Assembly: GCA_002293185.1 (NCBI GenBank)
Contig: DBCS01000004.1
Span: forward strand, 1 to 64,000
DNA: 64,000 nucleotides
Direction: 5' to 3'
Source of the DNA: Flavobacteriales bacterium UBA952
Lineage (GTDB): Bacteria > Bacteroidota > Bacteroidia > Flavobacteriales_D > Crocinitomicaceae
Both the position numbers and the translations under genes were made by a program. The notes under the pieces were generated by a model that saw nothing but the letters and a program-made list of their open reading frames with translations, was not told the DNA's origin and searched no databases. Positions 35,671 through 42,775 of the stretch are shown here, in pieces (the stretch's first letter is position 1; each line of letters opens with the position of its first letter).

Positions 35671-36367
35671 CTTTAAGTATTGGAATGACCTCCGTTTGAT
35701 TTGGAGTAAGGCAATACTTGATGTCTTCGTTGAGGTTTAGGTTTTTGAGCCTGCGGCGATGCGAACTCGACTTGAGGAAACCAAGGTAATTGTCCTTGGC
35801 CGAAAGGTATAAATACTTGGCAGCAATAGAAGAGTCTTCTTCTGAAATAAAAGTTCCTGTTCCGATTAAATACTGACAAATTGCCCCAGCACAGATGGTG
35901 TCTTCAAGGTTGAATTTGTCTTGCCATCCAGAACACAGACAGAGTACATTTTTATCTTGTGTAGCTAACCATTTGCAGAGGGCATCTAGATTGAGAAAAG
36001 AGCCAACAACAACTGTTTCCGCATCTTTGGCTACGTCTAAAGATTTGGTTCCGTTGGTAGTGGTGAGCACCACATCTTTCCCTTTGAAATCTTCACGCAT
36101 GTAAGAAAAAGGAGAGTTCCCGAAATCAAAGCCTTCAACGATTTGTCCTTTGCGTTCAGCGCCGGCTAGGTATCCTTTTTGCTTATAAGCCCAGGCTTCT
36201 TCTACAGTTGGGACTGGAATAATCGAATTGATACCGTTGTCAAAAGCGGCGCAGATGGCAGATGTTGCACGCAGAACGTCAATCACTACAACTATTTCAA
36301 ATTCGTCTTTATAGTAAGGGTATTCTCCTGGTGTGAAGCAAACCTCCACATGTTTTCTTAAATCCAT
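35639..36367 (-). CDS. comB: 2-phosphosulfolactate phosphatase ComB
   Basis: The 242-residue protein matches ComB by VVIDVLRATSAICAAFDNG near 27-45, GAERKGQIVEGFDFGNSP near 74-91, TTTNGTKSL near 105 and CSGWQDKFNLEDTICAG near 151-167. In methanogens ComB dephosphorylates phosphosulfolactate for coenzyme M synthesis. Bacteroidota carry homologues without making coenzyme M as far as known, so the biological role here, perhaps sulfolactate metabolism, is open. Its TAnnTTTG box ends four bases before the ATG. Confidence 0.92.
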   Translation of the reverse strand: MDLRKHVEVCFTPGEYPYYKDEFEIVVVIDVLRATSAICAAFDNGINSIIPVPTVEEAWAYKQKGYLAGAERKGQIVEGFDFGNSPFSYMREDFKGKDVVLTTTNGTKSLDVAKDAETVVVGSFLNLDALCKWLATQDKNVLCLCSGWQDKFNLEDTICAGAICQYLIGTGTFISEEDSSIAAKYLYLSAKDNYLGFLKSSSHRRRLKNLNLNEDIKYCLTPNQTEVIPILKDGKLIQLQEA

Positions 36368-36371
36368 GCTG

Positions 36372-36379
36372 CAAAGTTA
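36372..36379 (-). promoter_or_regulatory. -7 box four bases before comB start
   Basis: The minus strand reads TAACTTTG-CAGC-ATG, implying a leaderless mRNA for comB and the overlapping downstream gene. Confidence 0.5.
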
Positions 36380-36395
36380 AAAATAAAGCAATAAA

Positions 36396-36417
36396 AAAGG
36401 GGACCGAAGCCCCCTTT
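36396..36417 (-). terminator. Terminator of the outer-membrane beta-barrel gene
   Basis: On the minus strand AAAGGGG and CCCCTTT pair around an eight-base loop and are followed by a T run (plus strand A run 36393-36398). It lies 25 bases after the barrel gene's stop and just before the comB promoter box. Confidence 0.8.
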
Positions 36418-36442
36418 CAAAAATTAATTTGGTTCAATCAGT

Positions 36443-37147
36443 TTAGAATCTCCAACCGATACGAACAGAACCGTGTGCTGCACCGATGTTGGTGTAAGTC
36501 ATTGAGTTTTCTGGAACATGAGCAGCTGTATTACCCATAACCATTACATGTGTAGCATCATTATTGATGCCGGTACTTGTAAGATTTAATTCAAGACCCA
36601 TATAAAGGTTATCAGCTACGTAGTAGTCAAAACCTGCGCCTAAGCCCCAGCCAAACGAGCTGAAACCACCTGTGATACTTGCGTCGGTAATGGCTGCGCT
36701 ATACGCTTCGCCGTCAGAATTGGCCCATGATTCTTCATATGAACCTGCACCGATACTAATACCAGCAGAAAAATAAGGAGACATTTTGTCGGTTCCAGTT
36801 AAATGGTATTCAGCACCTAAACCAAGATTCCATTGGCTACGAGCGATATCAACCGTACCAGTTGCACCAGTGCCGTCTGCGTTCTCATAATAGGTATAAG
36901 ACTCTGAGCTAGGAACATTCACTACAGACGAACCGTCGCCACCGAAGCCGAATTGTAAGCGTGCTGCAATGTTGTCTGTAGCAAAATAACGCAAACGCAA
37001 TGAAGGAGCTGCAAAACTCATACCGTCTGTGGTGTTGAGGTTAGCAAGACCTTCTAATGAATAACGTGCATCATCAGATGCAGGCTTTTGAGCAAACAAA
37101 GACCCAGTCAATGTTAATGCTCCAACAAAAATCATTAATTTTTTCAT
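36443..37147 (-). CDS. Outer-membrane beta-barrel protein (OmpA/OprF-barrel-like)
   Basis: The 234-residue protein has a signal peptide (MKKLMIFVGALTLTGSLFAQ). The rest shows amphipathic strands of a small barrel: APSLRLRYFATDNIAARLQFGFGG, split around residues 46-69, NLGLGAEYHL, FGWGLGAGFDYYV and a C-terminal GSVRIGWRF ending in Phe, the usual signal for outer-membrane insertion. Bases 37148-37275 upstream hold two AATCGATT palindromes, and a strong terminator follows, so it is an independently controlled gene. The role may be structural or porin-like. Confidence 0.82.
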   Translation of the reverse strand: MKKLMIFVGALTLTGSLFAQKPASDDARYSLEGLANLNTTDGMSFAAPSLRLRYFATDNIAARLQFGFGGDGSSVVNVPSSESYTYYENADGTGATGTVDIARSQWNLGLGAEYHLTGTDKMSPYFSAGISIGAGSYEESWANSDGEAYSAAITDASITGGFSSFGWGLGAGFDYYVADNLYMGLELNLTSTGINNDATHVMVMGNTAAHVPENSMTYTNIGAAHGSVRIGWRF

Positions 37148-37180
37148 AGTTGTTTGTTTTATTGGTTTGGTCGAATATAC

Positions 37181-37192
37181 GCAATCGATTGC
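37181..37192. promoter_or_regulatory. Perfect 12-base palindrome, possible operator
   Basis: GCAATCGATTGC lies 34 bases before the barrel gene's ATG. On the minus strand it is followed by GTATATTCG, which resembles a -7 box with one mismatch (TATATTCG), so it would fall in the spacer of that promoter. Confidence 0.4.
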
Positions 37193-37244
37193 ATAGATGT
37201 TTCAAAAAAAGATAAACAATTGACGGTTGAAAAAATGATTTTAA

Positions 37245-37252
37245 AATCGATT
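37245..37252. promoter_or_regulatory. Second AATCGATT palindrome upstream of the barrel gene
   Basis: AATCGATT repeats the core of the palindrome at 37181-37192. The centres are 62 bases apart, close to six helical turns, so two bound proteins could lie on the same face. Confidence 0.35.
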
Positions 37253-37275
37253 ATGAATTGAAAGTCAATAAATTA

Positions 37276-39051
37276 TTAACTTTCAGCTCGACTCAAAGTT
37301 GTTTTTTTCTGCTCTAATTGGAATTGATACATATCAAAATAAGCACCTTTTTGTGTAAGTAAAGACTCGTGTGTGCCAGATTCAATGATTTGACCCTGCT
37401 CTAAAACTATAATTTTGGTGGCATTCCTGATCGAGGAAATACGGTGCGATACAATGATCGTTGCCCTAGTAGCAGCTTCTTTTTGAAGTTCCTCAAGAAT
37501 AATCTCCTCGGTTTCTGTGTCTACTGCGCTGAGGCAGTCGTCTAAAATGAGCAGTTTTGGCTTGCGCAACAAAGCACGCGCAATAGAGATGCGTTGTTTT
37601 TGGCCGCCACTCAGATTGACTCCGCGTTCGCCAAGTATGGTCTGGAAACCCTCTTGAAAATCTTGAATATTGTGCAGGACATGCGCTTGTTTACAGGCTA
37701 TTTCCAGTTCTTCTGTACTCAGGTCATTTTGTTCGACGCCAAACTTCAGGTTGTCAGCTATGGTGTCAGAGAAAAGAAATACGTCTTGAGGTACAATAGC
37801 GATTTGATGCCGATAATGCTGAAGTGAATAGGAGGGAAGAGGTTGGTTTTGTATTGTCACTTGCCCTTGCGTTGGGTCAAAATGACGGGCTAGCAAACTG
37901 CAAATGGTGGACTTGCCAGAGCCAGTGGCGCCAATGATGGCCAGTGTTTGCCCCTGTTGGATATCAAAAGTAATGTTTTGAAGTACAACGGTATCACTAT
38001 TAGGGTATGTAAAACTTACTTGATCGAATTGAAGACCCATTTCAAGAGGGCAGGGTACGGAAGAAAGATCTTCAATTTTAGATTTGCGCTTTAAAAATTC
38101 ATTGATGCGTTGTTGTGAGGCTGCTGCACGCTGAATTATCGATGAGATCCAGCCAAGGCTCGCAAAAGGCCACGTTAAGTTGGTGACATACATAATAAAC
38201 GCAACGATTCCACCCACAGTCATTTTCTTTTCAAAAGTGAGAAGGCCTCCGTAATAGATAGCTATCATAGAGCTCAGGCCGATTAAAAAGATGATGGTAG
38301 GACTAAAAAAGGCATTGACCAATACCAAGCGCATGCTTTGTTTTTTGTAGCGCTCGGCTGATGCACTTACTTTATCGGTGATTTGTTCTTCGCGTTGGTA
38401 GGCTTTGATAATGCGAATTCCTGCAAAAGATTCTTGGGCAAGTGTACTGAGAAAAGATTGTTCTTTCTGAACCTCTAGGCTCATTTTATTCATCGTGGAG
38501 GATACTTTATAGATGAGAATACTCATGATGGGTAAAGGGAGCAGTACAAAAACAGTAAGGCTTGGCGATATCGTGATCATTTTGCCAACAATCAAAACAA
38601 AACTCACTACTAAATTGATCGTATACATAATGCCGGGGCCAGTGTACATGCGCACGAGTCCGACGTCTTCCGAAATGCGATTCATGAGATCGCCAGTAGC
38701 ATTTTGCTTGTAAAAACTCTGATCTAAGGCCTGGTACTGCCCATAGATTTCTTTTTTGAGGTCAAATTCTATGTACCGAGACATCACAATAATTGTTTGA
38801 CGCATTAGGAACAAGAAGAACCCCTTTAAAAGAGAAAAGCCCATGTAAATGGCGCCAAGTTCAAAAGCCAACCAGAGATAATCAGTAGGTTGGTTGCTTT
38901 TTATTTGCTGTTGAAATTGATCTATGGCCGAGCTAAAAAAAGCGGGTAGTTGTACGCCGAAGTAGTTACTTACAATGGTAAAAAGAATTCCGAGTAGGAA
39001 ACGCCATTTGTACTTGATAAAGTATTTGTTGATGTATCGGAGGGACTTCAT
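37276..39051 (-). CDS. ABC exporter, fused permease and ATPase (MsbA-like)
   Basis: The 591-residue half-transporter has six membrane helices in the first ~320 residues and one ATPase domain: Walker A IGATGSGKST near 375-384, Q-loop VPQDVFLF, signature LSGGQKQRISIARALL near 482-495 and Walker B LLILDDCLSAVD. It would work as a dimer to export a lipid or other hydrophobic compound. MsbA is a plausible role because no other MsbA-like gene is in the window, but multidrug export is equally consistent with the sequence. It is a single gene with a TAnnTTTG box upstream. Confidence 0.9.
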   Translation of the reverse strand: MKSLRYINKYFIKYKWRFLLGILFTIVSNYFGVQLPAFFSSAIDQFQQQIKSNQPTDYLWLAFELGAIYMGFSLLKGFFLFLMRQTIIVMSRYIEFDLKKEIYGQYQALDQSFYKQNATGDLMNRISEDVGLVRMYTGPGIMYTINLVVSFVLIVGKMITISPSLTVFVLLPLPIMSILIYKVSSTMNKMSLEVQKEQSFLSTLAQESFAGIRIIKAYQREEQITDKVSASAERYKKQSMRLVLVNAFFSPTIIFLIGLSSMIAIYYGGLLTFEKKMTVGGIVAFIMYVTNLTWPFASLGWISSIIQRAAASQQRINEFLKRKSKIEDLSSVPCPLEMGLQFDQVSFTYPNSDTVVLQNITFDIQQGQTLAIIGATGSGKSTICSLLARHFDPTQGQVTIQNQPLPSYSLQHYRHQIAIVPQDVFLFSDTIADNLKFGVEQNDLSTEELEIACKQAHVLHNIQDFQEGFQTILGERGVNLSGGQKQRISIARALLRKPKLLILDDCLSAVDTETEEIILEELQKEAATRATIIVSHRISSIRNATKIIVLEQGQIIESGTHESLLTQKGAYFDMYQFQLEQKKTTLSRAES

Positions 39052-39061
39052 TGTTTTTTTC

Positions 39062-39069
39062 TACTTTTG
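39062..39069 (+). promoter_or_regulatory. Possible -7 box for leucine dehydrogenase
   Basis: TACTTTTG, a match to TAnnTTTG, leaves a leader of about 60 bases before the ATG at 39135. It lies inside the longer open frame, arguing for the later start. Confidence 0.35.
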
Positions 39070-39087
39070 CCGAGTTGTTTGAGCTTG

Positions 39088-39095
39088 CAAAGTTA
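39088..39095 (-). promoter_or_regulatory. -7 box for the ABC exporter gene
   Basis: The minus strand reads TAACTTTG, matching TAnnTTTG, with 36 bases before the ATG at 39051. Confidence 0.4.
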
Positions 39096-39134
39096 AGTCA
39101 AATAAGAATTAGTGAACGAACTCATTTCAAAAAC

Positions 39135-40226
39135 ATGTCTGATCTGACAGTATCATCATTGGTAGATTCAACTTTGAATCCCATTCTTGAACCCATGCAC
39201 GCCATGGGACACGAACACATCCTATTTTGTAACGATCACGCAACTGGGCTTAAAGCAATTATCGCTGTTCACAATACCGTACTTGGCCCGGCATTAGGCG
39301 GAACCCGTATGTGGATGTATCAAAACGAGCAAGAAGCCTTAACCGATGTTTTGCGCCTCTCGCGCGGCATGACCTATAAGAATGCGATTTCTCAATTGAA
39401 TTTAGGTGGCGGAAAAGCCGTCATTATTGGCGACGCCAAAACGATGAAATCCGAGGCGCTATTTAGACGTTTTGGTCAGTTTGTAAATACGTTGGCAGGT
39501 TCTTATATTACTGCCGAAGATGTAGGAATCTCTCCGGCAGACATGGTGCATGTGAGCAAAGAAACGAAACACGTTGTCGGTTTGCCAGGAAAAAGCGGAG
39601 ATCCATCTCCGGTAACTGCATTTGGTGTTTACATGGGCATGAAAGCCGCTGCAAAGCATCAGTTTGGTTCTGACTCACTTGCAGGTAAAAAAGTAGCTGT
39701 TCAAGGAATTGGACATGTGGGTGCTTATTTGGTGGAGCATCTTGTAGCAGAAGGAGCACGCGTAACCATTACCGATATCAACGAAGCCGCACTTCAGCAA
39801 TTAAGTGCCAAATACGGTGTTTCGGTAGTTGTAGCTGATAATATCTACGATGTAGACATGGACATCTATGCGCCATGTGCTTTGGGTGCCACGGTTAACG
39901 ATGCTACTTTAGCGCGCCTTAATTGCAGTATTATTGCAGGTGCAGCCAATAATCAATTAAAAGAAGAAGCCAAACACGGTCAAATTTTAATGGACAGAGG
40001 CATTATTTATGCACCAGACTTTGCTTTGAATGCAGGTGGCGTTATCAATTGTTTCTCAGAGGTAGAAGGCTTGTCTTTGGAATGGGCCAAGCAAAAAGCT
40101 CAAGAAATTTATACTACTATAGATCATATCCTTATCCGTTCTCAAAAAGAGGGCGTGCCAAGTTACCAAGTCGCTAACCAAATGGCAGAAGAGCGCATTC
40201 GTACCAAAGGAAGCCTTAATATTTAA
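39135..40226 (+). CDS. Leucine dehydrogenase (Glu/Leu/Phe/Val dehydrogenase family)
   Basis: The 363-residue NAD-dependent enzyme deaminates branched-chain amino acids to 2-oxo acids and ammonia. The substrate-binding lysine is Lys82 (GMTYKNA) and the catalytic lysine Lys94 (GGGKAVIIGD), with the family spacing of 12. GPALGGTRMW at 51-60 and the NAD-fold VQGIGHVGAYL near 193-203 agree. Length matches leucine dehydrogenase (about 364) better than glutamate dehydrogenase (about 450). The start was chosen at 39135 because the longer frame has no conserved extension. nusB follows one base later. Confidence 0.92.
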   Translation: MSDLTVSSLVDSTLNPILEPMHAMGHEHILFCNDHATGLKAIIAVHNTVLGPALGGTRMWMYQNEQEALTDVLRLSRGMTYKNAISQLNLGGGKAVIIGDAKTMKSEALFRRFGQFVNTLAGSYITAEDVGISPADMVHVSKETKHVVGLPGKSGDPSPVTAFGVYMGMKAAAKHQFGSDSLAGKKVAVQGIGHVGAYLVEHLVAEGARVTITDINEAALQQLSAKYGVSVVVADNIYDVDMDIYAPCALGATVNDATLARLNCSIIAGAANNQLKEEAKHGQILMDRGIIYAPDFALNAGGVINCFSEVEGLSLEWAKQKAQEIYTTIDHILIRSQKEGVPSYQVANQMAEERIRTKGSLNI

Positions 40227-40227
40227 T

Positions 40228-41175
40228 ATGCTCAATAGAAGACACCTTCGCATTAAAGTACTTCAAGTGCTTTACGCCTTTTTTCAAGGACATGAAAATG
40301 ACGCACAAAAAGTGGAGAAAGAACTGCTGCTTTCCATCGAGCGCATGTACGATATGTACCTTTATCTCTTGCTTGCACTGCCTGAACTTCAGCGCGCTGC
40401 ACAAAACCGTCAGGCCGAACTCAAAAAAAAAATGCGACCATGTGAGGAAGACCTTCATCCAAATATGAAGTTTGTCAACAACCAACTCATTTCAGCATTG
40501 GCCACGCATCAAGGGCTCTACAAACTCGCTGAGCAACGCAAGGTCAATTGGTTGGGTGCTGAAAATCAAGAAATGTTCAAAAAGATGTATTTGCATTTAC
40601 TTGAAACAGAAATGTATTTTGAGCACATGAATAATGGCGTTGTGGGCCTAGAGGAAGATATGGCGTTTGCCCTTCAGGTATTTAAGCATGAGGTGGCCAA
40701 TGCTTCATGGTTGCAACATTTTTTTGATGAAAAATCGATCTATTGGTCCGACGACCTCGACCTTTGTGCATCTATGGCCCTTAAAACCCTAAAATTCTGG
40801 AAGCCAGGTCAGCAAATTGAGGTAATGCCGCTCTACAAGGCAGACGACGACGAAAAAGAATTTATACTTACGCTCTTGCACCAGACCATCAAAAACGACG
40901 CCCAACACGAGACCGACATCCTTGCACTTGCCGACAACTGGGAGTTAGACCGCATCGCTAAAATGGATATGCTGCTCCTAAAAATGGGCTTAACTGAACT
41001 GCAGTTTTACCAAAGTATACCAACAAAGGTTACACTAAACGAATACATCGAAATTTCAAAATTTTACAGCACACCTAAAAGTAATGTGTTTATCAACGGT
41101 ATACTAGACAAAGCAATTGCCAAGCTCACCCAAGAAAAACGCATTCAAAAAATTGGTCGCGGACTTTTAAATTAA
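40228..41175 (+). CDS. nusB: Transcription antitermination factor NusB, long Bacteroidota form
   Basis: The 315-residue protein is more than twice the length of E. coli NusB (about 140). MLNRRHLRIKVLQVLYAFFQ at the start and the C-terminal part (WELDRIAKMDMLLLKMGLTE, VTLNEYIEISKFYSTPKS, FINGILDKAI) are the NusB fold. The 150-residue stretch between the two is typical of Bacteroidota homologues. NusB joins the NusE (S10)-containing complex that prevents termination in rRNA operons. It is followed five bases later by a DUF1573 gene, then yajC, as in many Flavobacteriales. Confidence 0.95.
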   Translation: MLNRRHLRIKVLQVLYAFFQGHENDAQKVEKELLLSIERMYDMYLYLLLALPELQRAAQNRQAELKKKMRPCEEDLHPNMKFVNNQLISALATHQGLYKLAEQRKVNWLGAENQEMFKKMYLHLLETEMYFEHMNNGVVGLEEDMAFALQVFKHEVANASWLQHFFDEKSIYWSDDLDLCASMALKTLKFWKPGQQIEVMPLYKADDDEKEFILTLLHQTIKNDAQHETDILALADNWELDRIAKMDMLLLKMGLTELQFYQSIPTKVTLNEYIEISKFYSTPKSNVFINGILDKAIAKLTQEKRIQKIGRGLLN

Positions 41176-41180
41176 TCGTT

Positions 41181-41615
41181 ATGAAGTTATTTAGATTCTT
41201 AATTGTTGCCGTTATAGTTTTGATAACTGCAAAATTTTATCGAGTTATAATAACTACCTTCAATCGGACATTCTATACGGAAACAGAAGTTGAAGTTGGC
41301 GCTGAAACAGAGATGATCTTCAAGAGCACAATATATAATGCCGGAACTGTCTATAAAGGAGAGGTGGTGAAAGCTGTTTTTGAGGTAGAAAACACCGGGA
41401 GTCATCCATTGGTATTTGGTGAAGTTCGGCCGTCTTGTTCTTGTACAGTGGCGTCCGCTCCAAAAGAACCGTTGCAACCAGGTCAAAAAGCAAAAATTGT
41501 CGCTGAAGTGAATACAGATGATTTGCACACCAAACGCATCCATAAGGTAGTAACGGTAATGACCAATACTTCACCAAATATTACCCTCTTAGAAATCAAG
41601 GGTAGAATAAAATAA
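41181..41615 (+). CDS. DUF1573 domain protein, membrane-anchored
   Basis: The 144-residue protein has an N-terminal hydrophobic anchor (FLIVAVIVLITAKFY) and one DUF1573 domain: VVKAVFEVENTGSHPLVFGE near 57-76, the conserved CSCT turn near 80-84 and PGQKAKIVAEVNTD near 94-107. DUF1573 is an immunoglobulin-like domain found mainly in Bacteroidota, of unknown role. It lies between nusB and yajC. Confidence 0.9.
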   Translation: MKLFRFLIVAVIVLITAKFYRVIITTFNRTFYTETEVEVGAETEMIFKSTIYNAGTVYKGEVVKAVFEVENTGSHPLVFGEVRPSCSCTVASAPKEPLQPGQKAKIVAEVNTDDLHTKRIHKVVTVMTNTSPNITLLEIKGRIK

Positions 41616-41616
41616 G

Positions 41617-41624
41617 TACATTTG
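41617..41624 (+). promoter_or_regulatory. -7 box for yajC and the tRNA gene
   Basis: TACATTTG, matching TAnnTTTG, with 23 bases before the yajC ATG. It overlaps nothing coding on this strand. Confidence 0.4.
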
Positions 41625-41647
41625 TCACCTAAATAAAATCAAAAAAC

Positions 41648-41923
41648 ATGGCAGGAGGAGCAAATCAGTTGATAATGATCGTTTTGATGATCGGTGTATT
41701 TTACTTTTTCATGATTCGTCCGCAAATGAAAAAGCAAAAGGAGCTCAAAAAGTTTAGAGATGGGCTTAAGGCAGGTGATAAAATTGTGACTATCGGCGGA
41801 ATCCACGGTAAAATTCTCGAAATTTCTGATGCTACGGTCCTTATTCAGTCTGAAGGCACCAAATTACGCTTAGAAAAATCTGCGGTTTCTTCTGCGATGG
41901 AAGACACCCTACAACCAAAATAA
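41648..41923 (+). CDS. yajC: Preprotein translocase accessory protein YajC
   Basis: The 91-residue protein has one membrane helix (LIMIVLMIGVFYFFMIRPQMKKQK, residues about 8-31, split here by function into helix and basic tail) and the YajC signature FRDGLKAGDKIVTIGGIHGKI (residues about 37-57). YajC associates with SecDF and supports Sec-dependent export. The tRNA-Ala gene begins seven bases after its stop with no terminator between, so they are probably one transcript. Confidence 0.96.
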   Translation: MAGGANQLIMIVLMIGVFYFFMIRPQMKKQKELKKFRDGLKAGDKIVTIGGIHGKILEISDATVLIQSEGTKLRLEKSAVSSAMEDTLQPK

Positions 41924-41929
41924 GCACCC

Positions 41930-42003
41930 GGGGATGTAGCTCAGTTGGCTAGAGCGCTTGACTGGCAGTCAAGAGGTCGTGGGTTCGAATCCCATCTTCT
42001 CCA
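41930..42003 (+). tRNA. tRNA-Ala (anticodon GGC)
   Basis: The 74-base sequence folds as a standard cloverleaf: acceptor stem GGGGATG with CTTCTCC, D arm GCTC...GAGC, anticodon stem CTTGA/TCAAG with loop CTGGCAG (anticodon GGC) and T arm GTGGG-TTCGAAT-CCCAT-type. The pair G3:U70, the alanine identity element, is present. CCA is not encoded; after the discriminator A the sequence is CAA. Confidence 0.95.
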
Positions 42004-42004
42004 C

Positions 42005-42034
42005 AAAAAAGCCTTGCAAACGCAAGGCTTTTTT
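42005..42034 (+). terminator. Strong intrinsic terminator after tRNA-Ala
   Basis: GCCTTGC (42011-42017) and GCAAGGC (42022-42028) form a stem with a four-base loop AAAC, flanked by an A run and a run of seven T. It ends the yajC-tRNA transcript two bases after the tRNA. Confidence 0.9.
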
Positions 42035-42046
42035 TATTTTAGCACC

Positions 42047-42739
42047 ATGCAACTCACCAAACTCAATGCAGATAGCTCTTGGCTTTTGAGCCTAGATGGG
42101 GTCAAAGTGCTTGTCGACCCATGGTTTACTGAGTCACAAGTAGATTTTCATCCGCTCTTCAGTCGGCAGTTTCACCAAAGCCCCCAGCCTTTGGTTCGAG
42201 AATTGGTCAGGCCAGATTACATCTTTATTTCACATCCTTTTACGGATCATTGCAATAAAGAAACCCTCTTGCAGTTCTCAAGTGAGATTCCGCTTATTGC
42301 TTTGCCATCCATTCTCAAAAAGATTAAAAAATGGGGTCATTTCAAAACGCTTATACCTTTGGCTGCAACGCCTATTCCAATTAGCGTTTTAAAAACCAGA
42401 AATGCACTAGTGCACAAAGCCTATTTGATTGAAAGCACAGCAAAGAAGCTTGTTTATGCGCCGCACGGGGCAGTGTTGAAGGAAAATTTAGATCTTTCAA
42501 TAAATGCCGTTATCACCACCACGCTTCAGTATCAATTGCCTTTCTTTTTAGGAGGCACCATTAATTTGGGCTGGGATAAGGCGCTGCAATTACAAAAACA
42601 GCTTAAGGCCGAACTTTTGATTGATACGCACAACGAGGATAAAAAAGGAGAGGGATTGGTGTCGCTTTTTGCCAAAAGAAAATTTAGCTATGATGTCGGT
42701 GCAATGAGCCTGACCCCAGGTGAAGTGTTTGTGTTTTAG
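42047..42739 (+). CDS. Metallo-beta-lactamase-fold hydrolase, UlaG/YtnP-like
   Basis: The 230-residue protein follows the fold order of the family: VLVDPWFT near 19-26, FISHPFTDHC near 60-69, APHG near 145-148 and DTHNEDKKG near 193-201. The core motif reads His-Pro-Phe-Thr-Asp-His, so one of the usual metal-binding His residues (HxHxDH) is replaced by Phe. I cannot tell whether it keeps two metals. The ATG at 42047 was chosen; the frame extends into the tRNA upstream, which is not coding. It is converging with the acyltransferase gene. Confidence 0.8.
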   Translation: MQLTKLNADSSWLLSLDGVKVLVDPWFTESQVDFHPLFSRQFHQSPQPLVRELVRPDYIFISHPFTDHCNKETLLQFSSEIPLIALPSILKKIKKWGHFKTLIPLAATPIPISVLKTRNALVHKAYLIESTAKKLVYAPHGAVLKENLDLSINAVITTTLQYQLPFFLGGTINLGWDKALQLQKQLKAELLIDTHNEDKKGEGLVSLFAKRKFSYDVGAMSLTPGEVFVF

Positions 42740-42775
42740 ATTTTAATCAGCAACCATTTTGACCAGAGATTTTCT

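Noticed and set aside
39051..39134. Longer N-terminus for leucine dehydrogenase starting at 39051
   Set aside because: The extra 28 residues overlap divergent promoter boxes and are not a known part of the family; ATG 39135 gives the usual length.
41945..42046. Longer N-terminus of the metallo-hydrolase starting inside the tRNA gene
   Set aside because: It would translate the tRNA and its terminator; the family start begins at 42047.
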